Shown here: positions 1 through 12,200 of the stretch, one piece after another
Layout: each line of letters opens with the position of its first letter
Position numbering within the stretch: the first letter of the stretch is position 1
From: Anaeramoeba flamelloides
Lineage: Eukaryota > Metamonada > Anaeramoebidae
Direction of reading: 5' to 3'
Assembly: GCA_027625915.1 (NCBI GenBank)
Contig: JANTQA010000029.1
Span: forward strand, 310,001 to 374,000
DNA: 64,000 nucleotides
Notes under the pieces: model-generated
What the model was told of the DNA's origin: nothing
The model's database searches: none
What the model saw: the letters and a program-made list of their open reading frames with translations, nothing else
Program-made: the position numbers and the translations under genes

Positions 1-336
1 TAATTTTTAATCAAGATTTGTAATAAACTTTTTTCGTTTAATCCAAATAAACCTTTTTATCAAAAAAAATCTTGAATGATCCCAAACAAAGATGTCACTA
101 ACAGAAGAATTTGTTCTATAAAGAAAGCGTGTTCGAAGTAAAATGAAAAAGATGATCACCTCTCATTTTTTTTATTAACTATAAAATAATATCCATTTTT
201 TCAGAATCAAAAAACTTTTGATACAATCAATCGAGAAACAAGACCACCAACAACAAAAATTAACAGACTAGTTTTTGTACCAGTTTTTTTCACCCAATTT
301 GGATCAATTTGCAACAATTTAACACAAAAATAACAA
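1..336. other. AT-rich upstream region of the TAPT1-like gene
   Basis: Spacer made of A and T tracts with no coding-looking frame. It presumably holds the promoter and 5' leader of the gene starting at 337, but no convincing TATA or other motif stands out from the background. Confidence 0.4.
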
Positions 337-1845
337 ATGAAAAAAAGAAAAAAAATTAAAGAAATTATTCAGATTCATCAGTCGTTTGAAATTACAAAAA
401 CAAATAAAAAGCAGGAAACAAAACAAACACAAACAATACGAAAAATTCAAAAACTCAAAGAGAAGAAGAAAAAACACCCAAAAAAAGGAATCAAGAAAAC
501 AAAGAATAGAAAACAAACCAAACAAGAAGAAAAAATTGAAGAAATCGAAGAAATCGAAGAAATACAAGTGGTCAAAAAGACTAAAAAAAAAGGTATGGCA
601 GGGATCGAAGGGAATGGAGGATCTTCGATAATCTTTCACCAATTAAAAAGATATTTCCAAACGGAATTTTCATTTCAAAACACAAAAAAATCACAAGGGA
701 AGGACGGAGATCATAACTCGTATAATGAAAACGAGCGAGCAAGGATTTACAATTTTTTTAAAGCTCCTTACTATATGGAGATCTCGATCAATTATGCGAT
801 CTTAATGGTTATTGACCTATTTTTATATTATTTATTAGCCTTGCCAATAAAGTCACTTATTTCTGCCTTTAAATTGGTCACTGCTCGTAAATTGAACGCA
901 CAAGAAAAAAGGAATCTGATTACACAGCTATTAATTGTAATTATCAGTCTACTCTTCACTCTGCTAAAATATGATGTTATCATAAATTTTATACCAACAA
1001 ACAAAATTAAATTAATGTTTACCTATAATGGTGTGGAATATTTGGATGAAATTTTTCATGTGTTTTCTCTTCAGATCATAAATTCATTAGATGACTCCAT
1101 CTTGAAGAACACAAAAAAATTGGGGACAAATTCCAATCTAATTGTTGACCTTCTAATTTCCTTCGCTGTGCTCTCAATTCATACCTTTTTCCTATATATT
1201 AGTGTTATTATGATCGGCATTAGTTTGACTTCCAAACACCTTACACTGATGGCTTCTTTATTACATAACAATTTCCACGAATTCAGAAAATATCTCAAAA
1301 AAAATCTGACAGACAAAGCAATGGAGAAGATTTATTATTATGACGCCTTCGAAAGAGTCAAATTAGTCATTTTCATATATGTAGTCATTGCAGAAAACTT
1401 CTCTAATGATTATGTTACACTTGATCGAAAGAAAATTTATTCTTTAAAATGGCTATTAATTTCCGAATTATTTGTTGATTGGCTAAAATATGCATTCTTA
1501 GTGAAAAAAAATAATAAACCACCAAAATTATTTTTATCTTTAAGAAATTCCTTAGCAAATTTCTTTTTGGTCCAAAATAACAATAATGAAAATCACATGT
1601 TATCGATTCAAAATAAATTCAATTTTACAGCTATACCGTTAACAATCTTGCTTTTACAAGCAATGTATAGATTAATTTGGAAAAAATTCCACCATATGTA
1701 TTCAATAGCAATTCTTATTGCTTTTTATAGTCTGTTGTTTCTTTTTTTCATTATCACAAAATTACTCATTTTTTTTCTTTCGAATAAATATCAAAAAATT
1801 TATATAAAAAACGAAAGAAAAAATTCGAATAAAAAAATGAAATAG
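337..1845 (+). CDS. TAPT1/Emp65-family multi-pass ER membrane protein
   Basis: A 502-residue intronless protein. TAPT1/Emp65 family members are ER membrane proteins (yeast Emp65 works with Slp1 in protecting soluble proteins from degradation; human TAPT1 is linked to ciliary and skeletal defects). Family marks seen: the FKAPYYMEI block near residues 141-149, the block ending NNFHEFRKYLKKN (311-323) after the hydrophobic run at about 270-297, then YDAFERVKLVIF (335-346) and ELFVDWLKYAF (377-387). Hydrophobic segments lie near 152-172, 196-218, 270-297, 342-352, 430-447 and 455-481. The first 86 residues are almost all Lys/Glu/Gln/Ile and may be a disordered or spurious extension; Met87 (base 595) is an alternative start. 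The family core is complete and the stop is TAG. The family call is made by eye from motif order; function in this organism is inferred. Confidence 0.75.
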   Translation: MKKRKKIKEIIQIHQSFEITKTNKKQETKQTQTIRKIQKLKEKKKKHPKKGIKKTKNRKQTKQEEKIEEIEEIEEIQVVKKTKKKGMAGIEGNGGSSIIFHQLKRYFQTEFSFQNTKKSQGKDGDHNSYNENERARIYNFFKAPYYMEISINYAILMVIDLFLYYLLALPIKSLISAFKLVTARKLNAQEKRNLITQLLIVIISLLFTLLKYDVIINFIPTNKIKLMFTYNGVEYLDEIFHVFSLQIINSLDDSILKNTKKLGTNSNLIVDLLISFAVLSIHTFFLYISVIMIGISLTSKHLTLMASLLHNNFHEFRKYLKKNLTDKAMEKIYYYDAFERVKLVIFIYVVIAENFSNDYVTLDRKKIYSLKWLLISELFVDWLKYAFLVKKNNKPPKLFLSLRNSLANFFLVQNNNNENHMLSIQNKFNFTAIPLTILLLQAMYRLIWKKFHHMYSIAILIAFYSLLFLFFIITKLLIFFLSNKYQKIYIKNERKNSNKKMK

Positions 1846-2400
1846 ATTTTTTTTTTTAAAATAATTATATTATTTTAATTATCATTCGATATTTGTATTA
1901 TTTAATGATTTTTTTCATCAATTTTTTTTTATTTACATTTCAATTACCCTCTTTGTTTTTGGTTAAATGAGATAAAATTTAATTTTATTATTTTTTATTA
2001 TTAATATTTTTTTCAAGTAATAAAAAATTATCTAAATGAAAGTTTCTGTTTGTAATTTTTTTTATTTTATTTTATTTTTTTTTTTTGAGAAAAATTATTT
2101 TTTCACACTAATTAATTCGGGAATAACTTATTTTTATACAAAGTTGAAATTACTTTCACGATTAATTACACATTTATTGACTTTTTAAAACTTTTGAGTA
2201 TCGAGATCTTTTTAAATGTAAGAATTTACATTTAGTTTTTTTTTTAAAAGTTTATTATTTAGAGAAAAGTATTTTTGTTATTTTTAATTTGAAATTTACC
2301 TTGAAAAGTTTTCAAAATCAAATTTCTTGTTGTTATTTATCTTGTAACCACCTTTTATGTCAAATAAAATTTACGACAATGATTATAATAATAAACTCTG

Positions 2401-3094
2401 TTTCAGTCAAAGTGGCCCAAAAAAAAATTTTTTTTTTTTCAAATATAAATTATTTTATATAATTGACCTTTGAAGAACAAACAAGAAATAAACTGAATAA
2501 TAAATATCAGAGAATTGTTAATATATGTCTGAAAGAAAATTAATAAATCAAGAAATTTTCTTAAAAATTAAAAAACTCAAATTCTTAGGGAACCATTGAG
2601 AAAAACAACATTGTTCGTTTTGAACTTCTATTGGTATTTGAATAATAAATAGGAAACAATTTTCACTTCATTTTATACACTTTTCCTTTAGAAACCAAGT
2701 CTCCAAACGAAACTTTTTGGTATTTGTGGTCACTATTTGAAAAAGGAAATGAAAATGAAGTGGAAATGTTTTACATTTATTAAATAAATATCAAGATCAA
2801 AGATCGAATAGAATTGCAATAGAAATCAATATGATTTCAAACAATCTTTGCATGATTTCAATGACCTTAGAATAACACATTTTTACCAAGTAACTATTGA
2901 TCTTGTAATAAAAAAAATTTTTCTAACTGAATGGCCTTTTAAAAAAAAAATCAAAAAAAAAAATGTGCAAAAATGTGAAAAAATGATTTCAATTTTGAAA
3001 ATTTCCAAAATACATTTTTTTCTTCTAAGATCTATGTAAACCCTTTAAATACATGTATTATACCCATTACAACTGGACCACTATGACTGAAAAA
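2401..3094. repeat. ~0.7-kb terminal-inverted-repeat element, copy 1
   Basis: The start TTTCAGTCAAAGTGGCCCA is mirrored at the end by TGGACCACTATGACTGAAAA, giving imperfect terminal inverted repeats. A second copy of nearly the same length lies at 31572-32270, aligned along its whole length in the same orientation. Inside is an imperfect palindrome (about 2640-2790) with arms built on TTTTCACTTCATTTT and AAAATGAAGTG. No coding capacity. Best explained as a non-autonomous DNA transposon; superfamily not determined. Confidence 0.6.
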
Positions 3095-3844
3095 TAGTTT
3101 ACTTATGGAAAAAAAAAAGTATTAAAAAAAATAATTTTATATTTTTTTCTTCTTTAATTCAAGAATTTCGAAAAGTTTTTCATCAATAAAGAGAGAATTA
3201 ATTTTTATAAAATAATAGTGTAAAAAATTACTAATCGGAAAAAAATATCAATAAAAAGTGTGCCCACCCTTTTAAAGAAAGTTTTATTTCCATTTTTTTT
3301 AAGAGTCACCAAAAAAAAATTTTTTTCTATTAAATTACAAGAAATTATCTTTTAAAGATAAAAAATATGTGATTTTAATCATATTAATCATCAAAACACT
3401 GTAATTATTTTTATAATGATAAAAAAAATATAATATAAATAATAATGTAAAAAAATGTTTTAAAATGTATTGGTGATAATAAAATCAAATCTTTCGAAAT
3501 TGTTTTTTAATATTAGTTGTAATTTATTTTTTAGTTTCTAAAATTGGCGATTCAACTCTATCTTAAACAATTTATTAATTACAAGACAAAAATATAAAAT
3601 TTAAGATTCGATATATTTCAAATAAAAAACCAGATATCAAAAAAAAAATATTTTAAATTAAGTTAATTATTGAAAATATTATATAATATATTTTTTTGAA
3701 GTGGTATATTTTTTTTTAAATAGATAAAAAACTTTTTAAATCTCGATATTGAATCGAAATCACAATAAATATTTTAATATAGGTACAATTGATGATAAAA
3801 AATAAATTTCAAAAGAATTTTTATAAAATTGAACAAGTAAAATA

Positions 3845-4990
3845 GATTAAGGAATAAATCTTATACAAAAACATGACAAAAATTTAAAATGTATTATTGG
3901 TAAAATTCTCAATATAAAAACTTTGTAGATCAAAATGTTAAAAAATTCTAATCCGCTCAGAAAACCAAGAAATGAAAAATTTTTCTGCGAGATCATTTTT
4001 TTTTTCTTTTTTTTTTCTGACAAATAAAAACTATAAAATTCATTTTGACCTAAAATATATAAAAATTTTTTACTCATTTTATTCCCATTTTCATCATTAT
4101 TACACAATAAATAATCTTTATTGTTATTAGAAATATTAAAATAAAGAGTTTTTATTTCAATTTAGAGAAAACTTTTCGATGAACAAAACAATTTATTAAT
4201 TCAAAATATTGAAAAATAATGGTATTTTTTTAGATTGATACTTTTAATAAATATTTTTTAAGTAATTTATTTATTTTACCAAGAAATTGTGGTAATTTTA
4301 TAACATATAATTTTATGATTCATTGTAATATTTTTCTTAAATATAGTTGGGAATTAGTTAATTTCATAATCAAAAATTCAAAATGTATTTTTTAATATAA
4401 AAATGAATTGAATTGTTATAAGGATACTTGTGAATAAGACCAAACAATTATTTTAAAAACTTTCAATTGAAAATTTTTTGTTTTCAATTTTTTTGATTTT
4501 TTCAAAATAAGAAAAGGACTTTATTCAGTCATAAAGAATAAAAAAAAATCACTTAATAGATCTCAATTAATGTGAAAATTTTGGTTGTACTTCTATTAAT
4601 GTTTGATTTCTTTTAATCACCTAAATGTCGATTAGTTTGATTTGTGGGGAATTTGTATTGAATTATAAAGGAATTCAAAAATATTAACAAAATGTAAAAT
4701 CTTCTCTCGAAATCTTGACTTTCAAATATAAAACGAAAAATAGATTTTATCACATTGAAGAATTAGCTATATTTTTAATAAAAATAATAGGACCCTTTTT
4801 TATTTTTATATTGTAAACATGCAAATTTTTGATTTCAAGAAATAGAATCAAATCAATACAATGTTCATATAAGGCTAACTTACCCATTTAATCAAAACAA
4901 AAGACAAAAAAAAAGTTTTTTAGAAGATCTTTATAAGATCTATTTTTATTTTTAATAAATACAAACCACTTAAATGAAAAAATTCATTTT
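3845..4990. repeat. CTTAAGGG-family repeat, diverged copy A
   Basis: Aligns along most of its length with 7425-8555 and, inverted, with 48355-49200. This copy has lost the clean ends seen in copy B (ATTAAGGAATAAATC at the left, ACCACTTAAATG at the right), so it looks oldest. No protein coding. Confidence 0.5.
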
Positions 4991-6243
4991 TGCGTTTTCA
5001 AATACTGAAAAAAAGTTACAATATAATTATCAATTTAAATTGAATTTTTTTAACAACCGATTTGGCTTTACTCATAAGATTCTCGATAATAATTTAAATC
5101 ATATTTATGTTAAAAAAACTAATAACCAATTTTTAGTATAAAAATGCTTAATTCCAAAATATCTTTAAGAAAACTACATATTTCGAGAAATCGGATTTCA
5201 TATTACAAAAAATCACAATTTCTAAATTAAATTTCTAAACGAGTTTTAAAAATTATTGATTGAAACTATTCTTCTTTTATATAAAACCAATTATGTTAGT
5301 TATGTTTAATATATTAATTCTACTTTTTATTCAAAATGGTTATCTCAATAACAAAAAAATTAACTATCTATTAATATGTATTACAATAAATAAAGTTTGT
5401 TGTGATAGAAGTATAAAAAAAAAGCAATGAATAAGGCCAAAAACTTTTATATGTAAGAAATGATAATTAATATAATAATTTTCTTTTTAGAAAAGGGAAT
5501 ACTGTGTTCAAAATAAGGAATGTACAGCGACTATAATCCGCCACTCAAAAAATAATAAGTACTTTTTTTTCTTCTCGTTCCAAGGTAACATCGAATTGAG
5601 TACCCAATAGTATGCCTGAGTCCAAATCAATTTTGAAAGTAAACATCTGGATATTTTCAGTAAAATTTAAATTAGAAATGCAATTTGTCGGAAATTTTTC
5701 ATAATATTCTTAATTTTTTTGAATTTTTTTGTTTGTTTGATTGAAAAAAATTCTCTATAATTAACTTTATTATTTTGAGATAAAGTTTGCAATTTGATCC
5801 TTCATTTTTAAAATTTCTTTTTAAATAATAGAACTTTAAAAAACCAATACCATATTTAATTAGGGTTTATTATTGGTTTCTTTTATCGATTGATGTACAG
5901 GCCTTCTATAACAAACAAAAGTGCTTTTTATTTTGAAACACACATTATATTTTTTTGCACACTTTCTTCTGGCTACAATAAATAATTTTATCTCAGCTAA
6001 AAATATTCTTCTTTAATTCTTTTTGAGAGAGAATTATTTAGCACTCCAAATTACCAAAATAACAAGACAAATAATCTCACCAATAACACACTGTAATATT
6101 TTGTAATCTTGTAAATTAAAGATTTATACCTTAATATAAAAATCTAAAAATGTAATTCCAATCAAATTTTAATTTCCAATCAATCATTTTTTCATTTGTT
6201 ACTGAAAAATTAACTTTTTTGTTTGAATTTTAGAATACCAACA

Positions 6244-9200
6244 ATGCTTATCGAAGCCATAGCAACATGCTTAACAATTATAATGTATGTGTCCCCCTTC
6301 AAAAAAATCCGAACAATAGTGCACAATAAAAGCAAACTCTCTTTTGAAGAAAGTGTCATGTTCTTTATAAATTTATTAAATTCGTCAACGTGGGTATGAC
6401 TTTGGTCTTTTTTTTTTTTTTTTGTATATCAACAACAAACAAAAACAAAGATTTGAAAACTTTGGCTGATTAACTTGTGGATCAAATAAATTTTTTTATT
6501 TTCTTTTTTTTTTATTGTTTCATCAAACCAACAAAATGGCTTTATTTTTTAAGGGAGTTTATGGTTATTTAGAAGAAGATTTCACAGTAATGTTAGTGAG
6601 TTCTATTTGTGCATGCTTTTCAGCTTATTCACTTTCTCTTATTTTCAAACTCATTGTTGATCAAAAAAAGGCAAAAATTTTTGGTTTTTCCTGTTTGTCT
6701 TTTTTTTTCTTATTAACGACGATTGCTGGTTATGTTGAAGACAAAAAGAAAAGCCAAATAATTGGCTTTGTTGCAGTTGTTTTGTCTTTGTGTATGAACG
6801 CTTCTCCACTTTCGACTATTGTAAGTTTCTCTTTTTGAAAAATTAAAAATTTTTTCAAGATTCTCGTAAAGAAATACTTTTGTTAGATCCAGATCGAATT
6901 ATGTTTTTGAAGGAGGGTTATGAAAAAAACACCTCCGTATTTCTATTAAAATCATTGATAATTTTTTCCATAAAATTTTTTTTTCTTCCTCCAAACCCCC
7001 ACTTCAAGTATTTTGAATTTAAGTGAAAAAACCCATTGCTGTTTTTGCAATAACAAAATTAATGGCCGAGTCACTGAAGTGAATTTTCTTCAGACTCGAG
7101 GAATGGTTTCCCTCTAAAAATGATCTTGTGGAGGTGGTCTTCATTAGGTTTGAAAAAAATTAAAAAGAAAAGATGGTAAAGATGTAATAATTTCAATTTT
7201 GAAAATCCAAAGTTCCAAACCAAACAAAAAAATTATCCAGATCTTACTACTATTTGAATAATAAACGGGATAAAATTTCACTCCCTTTTTCATACACTTC
7301 CTTTTGAAACCGAGTTTTCCAAGAAGTGGGTTGTAATTTTTGGCTCTGTTTGGAAAAGGAAATTGAAAAGGAAGTGAAAATTTTTCCGCATTTATAATTC
7401 AAAAAGTAGTAATTACAAAAATTCTCTTAAGGGACTAGTCTTCTACGACAACAAGGCAAAATTTTAAAATATGTTATTGGTGGTATTCTCTACTTACGAA
7501 TTTTGGAGATCCCAAGTGTTGAAAAAATTCTGATCGACATAGAAAGCCATAAAAGAAAATTAGTTTAGTGAGATCAATTTTTTTTTTCCATTTTTTCTGA
7601 AAAAGAAAACTATTAAATTCGTTTTTTTTTCTCACAATTTATCTAGTTTTTACCCCGTTTATTGCAATTTTGATCATTATTATACTATAACATTTCTTTG
7701 TTACCAGTAATATTAATATAAAGATTTTTTTTCTTTTTTGAGATAAAACTTTTGGTTAACCAAAAAAATTGATATATTAAATGGATTAAAAAATAATTGT
7801 ATTTTTTTAAGAATAGTAGTTATAATAATCAAAGTTTTAAAGTCATGTAAAAATTTCACTCTGAAATTTTGTTTTTGTATTAAGACAAAATTAGATTTTT
7901 CAAAATAAAAGTTTCTTGAAGATATTTGGGAATTAGTTAATTTTATCCTCAAAATTCAAAATCATTTTTTTTCTGCCAAAAATGAATTGAATTGTTATAA
8001 GGGTTCTTATGAATAAGACCAAACAATTTATTAAAAAAATTTTTCAAAATTGAAATTTTTTTTGCAATTTTTTTTCATTTTTTGAAAATCAGAAAACAAC
8101 TTTTTCAAAACCTTAAAGAAAAAATTTTTTTTGCATAATAGATCTCAATTTAATTGAGAAACTGTAGTTAAGCTTCTACTTAATATTCATTTATTGAGTC
8201 AGATATACTTCATTTAGTTTTATTGGCTGAGATTTGAATTGAAATATTAATCACAGAAAAAGAAACCAAATAAAAAATTTGCTTATGAAATCAATACTTT
8301 CCAACATAAAACGAAACATTTGTTTTCCCATTTTCAAGAGCTAACTTAATTCTTAAACAAAATAATATGTTACTTTTTTTCGTTTTATATTGGAAACATG
8401 TAAATTTTGAATTTCAAAAAAGAGACTTAAATCAATAAATTGTTTAAATGAGGCTAACTCATCCATTTCTGAAGTCGAAACACAAATTACAAAAAAAAAT
8501 TTTGAAGATCTTGACAAGATTTCATTTTATTTTCAAAAATGACTACTCCCTTAAGTTTCAAAAATCCAAAGACCATTGTGAAAAAAATTTGAGTAATTAA
8601 AAAAAAATTGGGTACGTCAAAAATTTGTTTTCGTTTTTTAAATAGTAAATATTAGCAAAATGATTTTTGATCAAAGTAAAATTTTATGAACAAATCTTAG
8701 ATTTAAGAAAACCCAAAGTCACTATCAATTATAATCTTCCAAAGTAAAATTAAATTGTTGCATTTTGACCTTTTAGAATTACTGTGGAACTCTAAAAATA
8801 CAAAAATTTACTTTTAATTGTAAACTTTACTAAAAATAAGAGAACTATTTATTAGGAAATATTCAAATCTATACATTCAATAAGATATTTATCATTGTTA
8901 ATTAACGCAAATTTATCAGTGTTAATCTTAAATATCCTTTCAAACCAAATTGAATCATAAAATCTTCCAAAAAAGCTACAGCAAATTTATTCAACTTGTG
9001 AATTTTTTCTTCCCTTTCGTAATATAACGTGAAACAAAAAAATTGTAAAAAACATTTTTTTTCTTTCTTCATGTTGTGACAAAAATTATTTAAAGCAATT
9101 TTTTTCTTTCAAGTTAAACTTCATAATGATTGAAAAATTCTCAAGTTGGATAGATTGGCTCTAATGGAGGTTTAGGTGAGTTTAAAAACAAGAATTTTTG

Positions 9201-12200
9201 TAATGTTTCAGAATGAAACCTTACAAGTTGAAACGAAACAATTTTTGTTACAACATGAAGAAAGAAAAAAAATGTTTTTTACAATTTTTTTGTTTCACAT
9301 TATATTACGAAAGGAAAGAAAAAATTCACAAGTTGAATAAATTGGCTGTATTTTTTCAGAAGAGATTGTTTTCCTCTAATGTTTTACAATCAAAACTTCA
9401 AAATAATGTAATATTAAGTTTTCAGAAACCTTTTAAATTCTGAAAATCCCCATAGACAAACTTTAATTTAAAACGATTATTTATTTTTGGTTTTCCCAAA
9501 TAATGACTAACTTGATCTTGGAATCTATTCTAATAAAAAAAAAATCAACATTTTTAGTAAAGTTTACAATTAAAAGTAAATTTTTGTATTTTTAGAGTTC
9601 CACAGCAATTCTAAAAGGTCAAAATGCAACAATTTAATATTACTTTGGAAGATTATAATTGATAGTGACTTTGGGTTTTCTTAAATCTAAGATTTGTTCA
9701 TAAAATTTTACTTTAATCAAAAATCATTTTACTAATATTTACTATTTAAAAAACGAAAACAAATTTTTGACTGACCCAATTTTTTTTGACCGACCCAAAA
9801 TTTTTTCACAATGAAGAACAAAAAATAAAAAATTCAAATGATCTCAATCTCAAAAATCCAAAAACAAAAGAAAAAAATTTTCAAAAAGGTTTAAAATTGG
9901 GATAAAGATCAAAACCAATTCCGTAAATCAGTTTTGAGAAATTTTTTCCTTTAAGGGTCTAGTCATTTACCATGGACTTACACAATACCCAAGGAATGAA
10001 ATGAAACCAAAAGGGGGTATTATGAAATTACACTTCTTTTGGTTAAAAAAATACAACCAAGTAAAAAAAAAAGATAACAGGATCCTAATTTTAAAATTCT
10101 AAAAACAGAAGAATGTTTCAACGATCTCAATCTCAAAAATCCAAATAACAAAAAAAAAAAAATTTCATAGGATCTCATTGACAAAAAATCAACAAAACAA
10201 AAATAAATTAACAGGATTTTCAATTTCAAAGAAATCAAAATTTAAAGAAAAAAATTCATCTTTTCTCATTTTCTATTTCCAAATGGTTAAATTTAAATAA
10301 TTTAAAACAAATTGTCTTCTATAAGTTAACTATCAATTTAATTCGATTTTAATCTAATCTGTGGTTATTTTGTAACCCTCTAAATTTGACCAAGTATGGA
10401 TTATGTAATAATCTTTCTTGAAATAAAAATAACTCATATGAAAAATGAAAAAAATGTAAAAAAAATCTTCGAGATCTCAAAAGGAACAAAGAGCTACACT
10501 TTAAAACAATTGTATTCGAAATTATGAACAAATCATCTAAATTTGAGAGAGTGTCACTCGTTGATAGATTACTTTTTTTTCAAAAAATGTCCTCATTTAT
10601 CAATGTTGATTTTTGGAAGTATCTTACATCACCTTATTGATTGATTTTTCATTGGAATTAGGTATTCATAAAAATAAAGATGAAAACAAAATTTTCATTT
10701 TAATAACTATACCTTTAAGAATTCAAAGATTTCAAAAACATCTTTTTATTCTGTTTTTTTTTGAATACAATAACTTTGAAATTTTTCTTTGGGAAATGAT
10801 TTTGATGAATAATGGAAATTGTAAATGTAATAATTGTATTTAAATCATTAATTTCGATTATAATTTAAGAACAACAATTATGAAAATAGGAAAAAAGACC
10901 ATATATTTATGTATCGAATCTAAACAAATCTATTTTTTCAAAGTTACTAATTACGTAAAGATAAAAAAAATAACGAAAAAATGCACCAAATTATCAAAAA
11001 TTTTGAATCTTTTTCGATTTCCAATCCTATTGAAATCAATAAAGAATTTTTTTTTTTTTTTTTTTAGTTTTAGTTTTAGCGGATATTAATTAATCACAAT
11101 AATCGGTAAAATTTTCGGAAGTAGCAACCAAATTTTTGTTTAAAGAATTGTGAAATCATACTCAAAAAAAAAAAAAATATTTTTATTCATTTTAATGTAT
11201 TAAGAAAACAAAATTCAAAAATCCGACAAAGCATCTAAATAACAATTTTGTGCTTGGGATTTAGAAGGCAATTTTTTTTTTGTTTGTTTTTTAATTTGTG
11301 ATTTTTATTTATATTTGTGCTTTCTCTTCAGTTTGGAATCAAGATTTTTTTTCTTGAAAAATTGTAATACAAACAATTTGGATGTTTTTTTTTTTTTTTG
11401 TAATTATTTAAATCTCTATATTCTCATCTTGAGTTTGAAATCTGGATCGTTACTTTGTGATTATTTTTCAAATTATCGAACTGTTTAAAGTTTTTTATTT
11501 CCTATCTTTTTCTTGATTGTTTTTTCCTTCTTTTTCGTGAACACCTATAACTGGTTAATGGACATTTTTTTTTTGAATAAAAATGAAAAAAGTTGAAAAA
11601 AAAATTAATAATAATAATAATATTAAATTCCCAATTAAAGTATTTAAATCGTTCTGGGTGTACCAACATTTTTAATTGTTTGCTTTTGAAGAATTGTTTT
11701 TTGTATTCAAGACCACAAAACGTAAAAAGAAGAAAAGGAAGGAGAAATTGATAAAGAAAAAAAACGATTTTCAATGATAAAAATTATATGTTGACTAGGT
11801 AAAAAGAATTCTGTTCATTAATTCTTTTACAAGTGTTGGGTGAATCTCATAATTTTTTTTTTATTTAACTTCCGATAGTTCCAATTTAAAGTGGTAAGTG
11901 ATGCTCTTGCTTGATATTTTTTTTTCAACAAAATTTTTTTAATTTTTTTTATTTTAGTACCTTTATGTCCAACACTGGTTGAAATTTGAACCCTCTCGAA
12001 AGACCGAATTGTTTTTTGAATGAATTTGTCTTAATCACATATTATTTCTTCAATATCAACACCAGTGACCGGTTTTTTTAATAATTTTTAACAGACAATG
12101 TGTTTACAAACCTTCCTTATTGGCCTTCTTTTCTTCATTTTTAAGTGTTTGAATCAAAAATTGCTAATTGGGATTCCAAATCAATCATAACTTCAGTACA

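Larger units (their letters stand above)
1846..6243. other. Intergenic desert carrying dispersed repeats
   Basis: About 4.4 kb between the TAPT1-like gene and SWEET. It holds one copy of the TTTCAGTCAAAG-ended repeat (2401-3094) and one diverged copy of the CTTAAGGG-ended repeat (about 3845-4990). The remainder is A/T tracts. A short patch of higher GC near 5510-5690 may belong to the SWEET promoter or a 5' exon. No protein gene recognised. Confidence 0.6.

Noticed and set aside
319-642. Phe/Leu-rich minus-strand frame opposite the start of the TAPT1-like gene
   Set aside because: It is the mirror of a Lys/Glu-rich coding stretch; composition is set by A-runs, with no independent family motif.
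9213-9443. 76-residue frame at the foldback element
   Set aside because: It is a by-product of the inner inverted-repeat arm.
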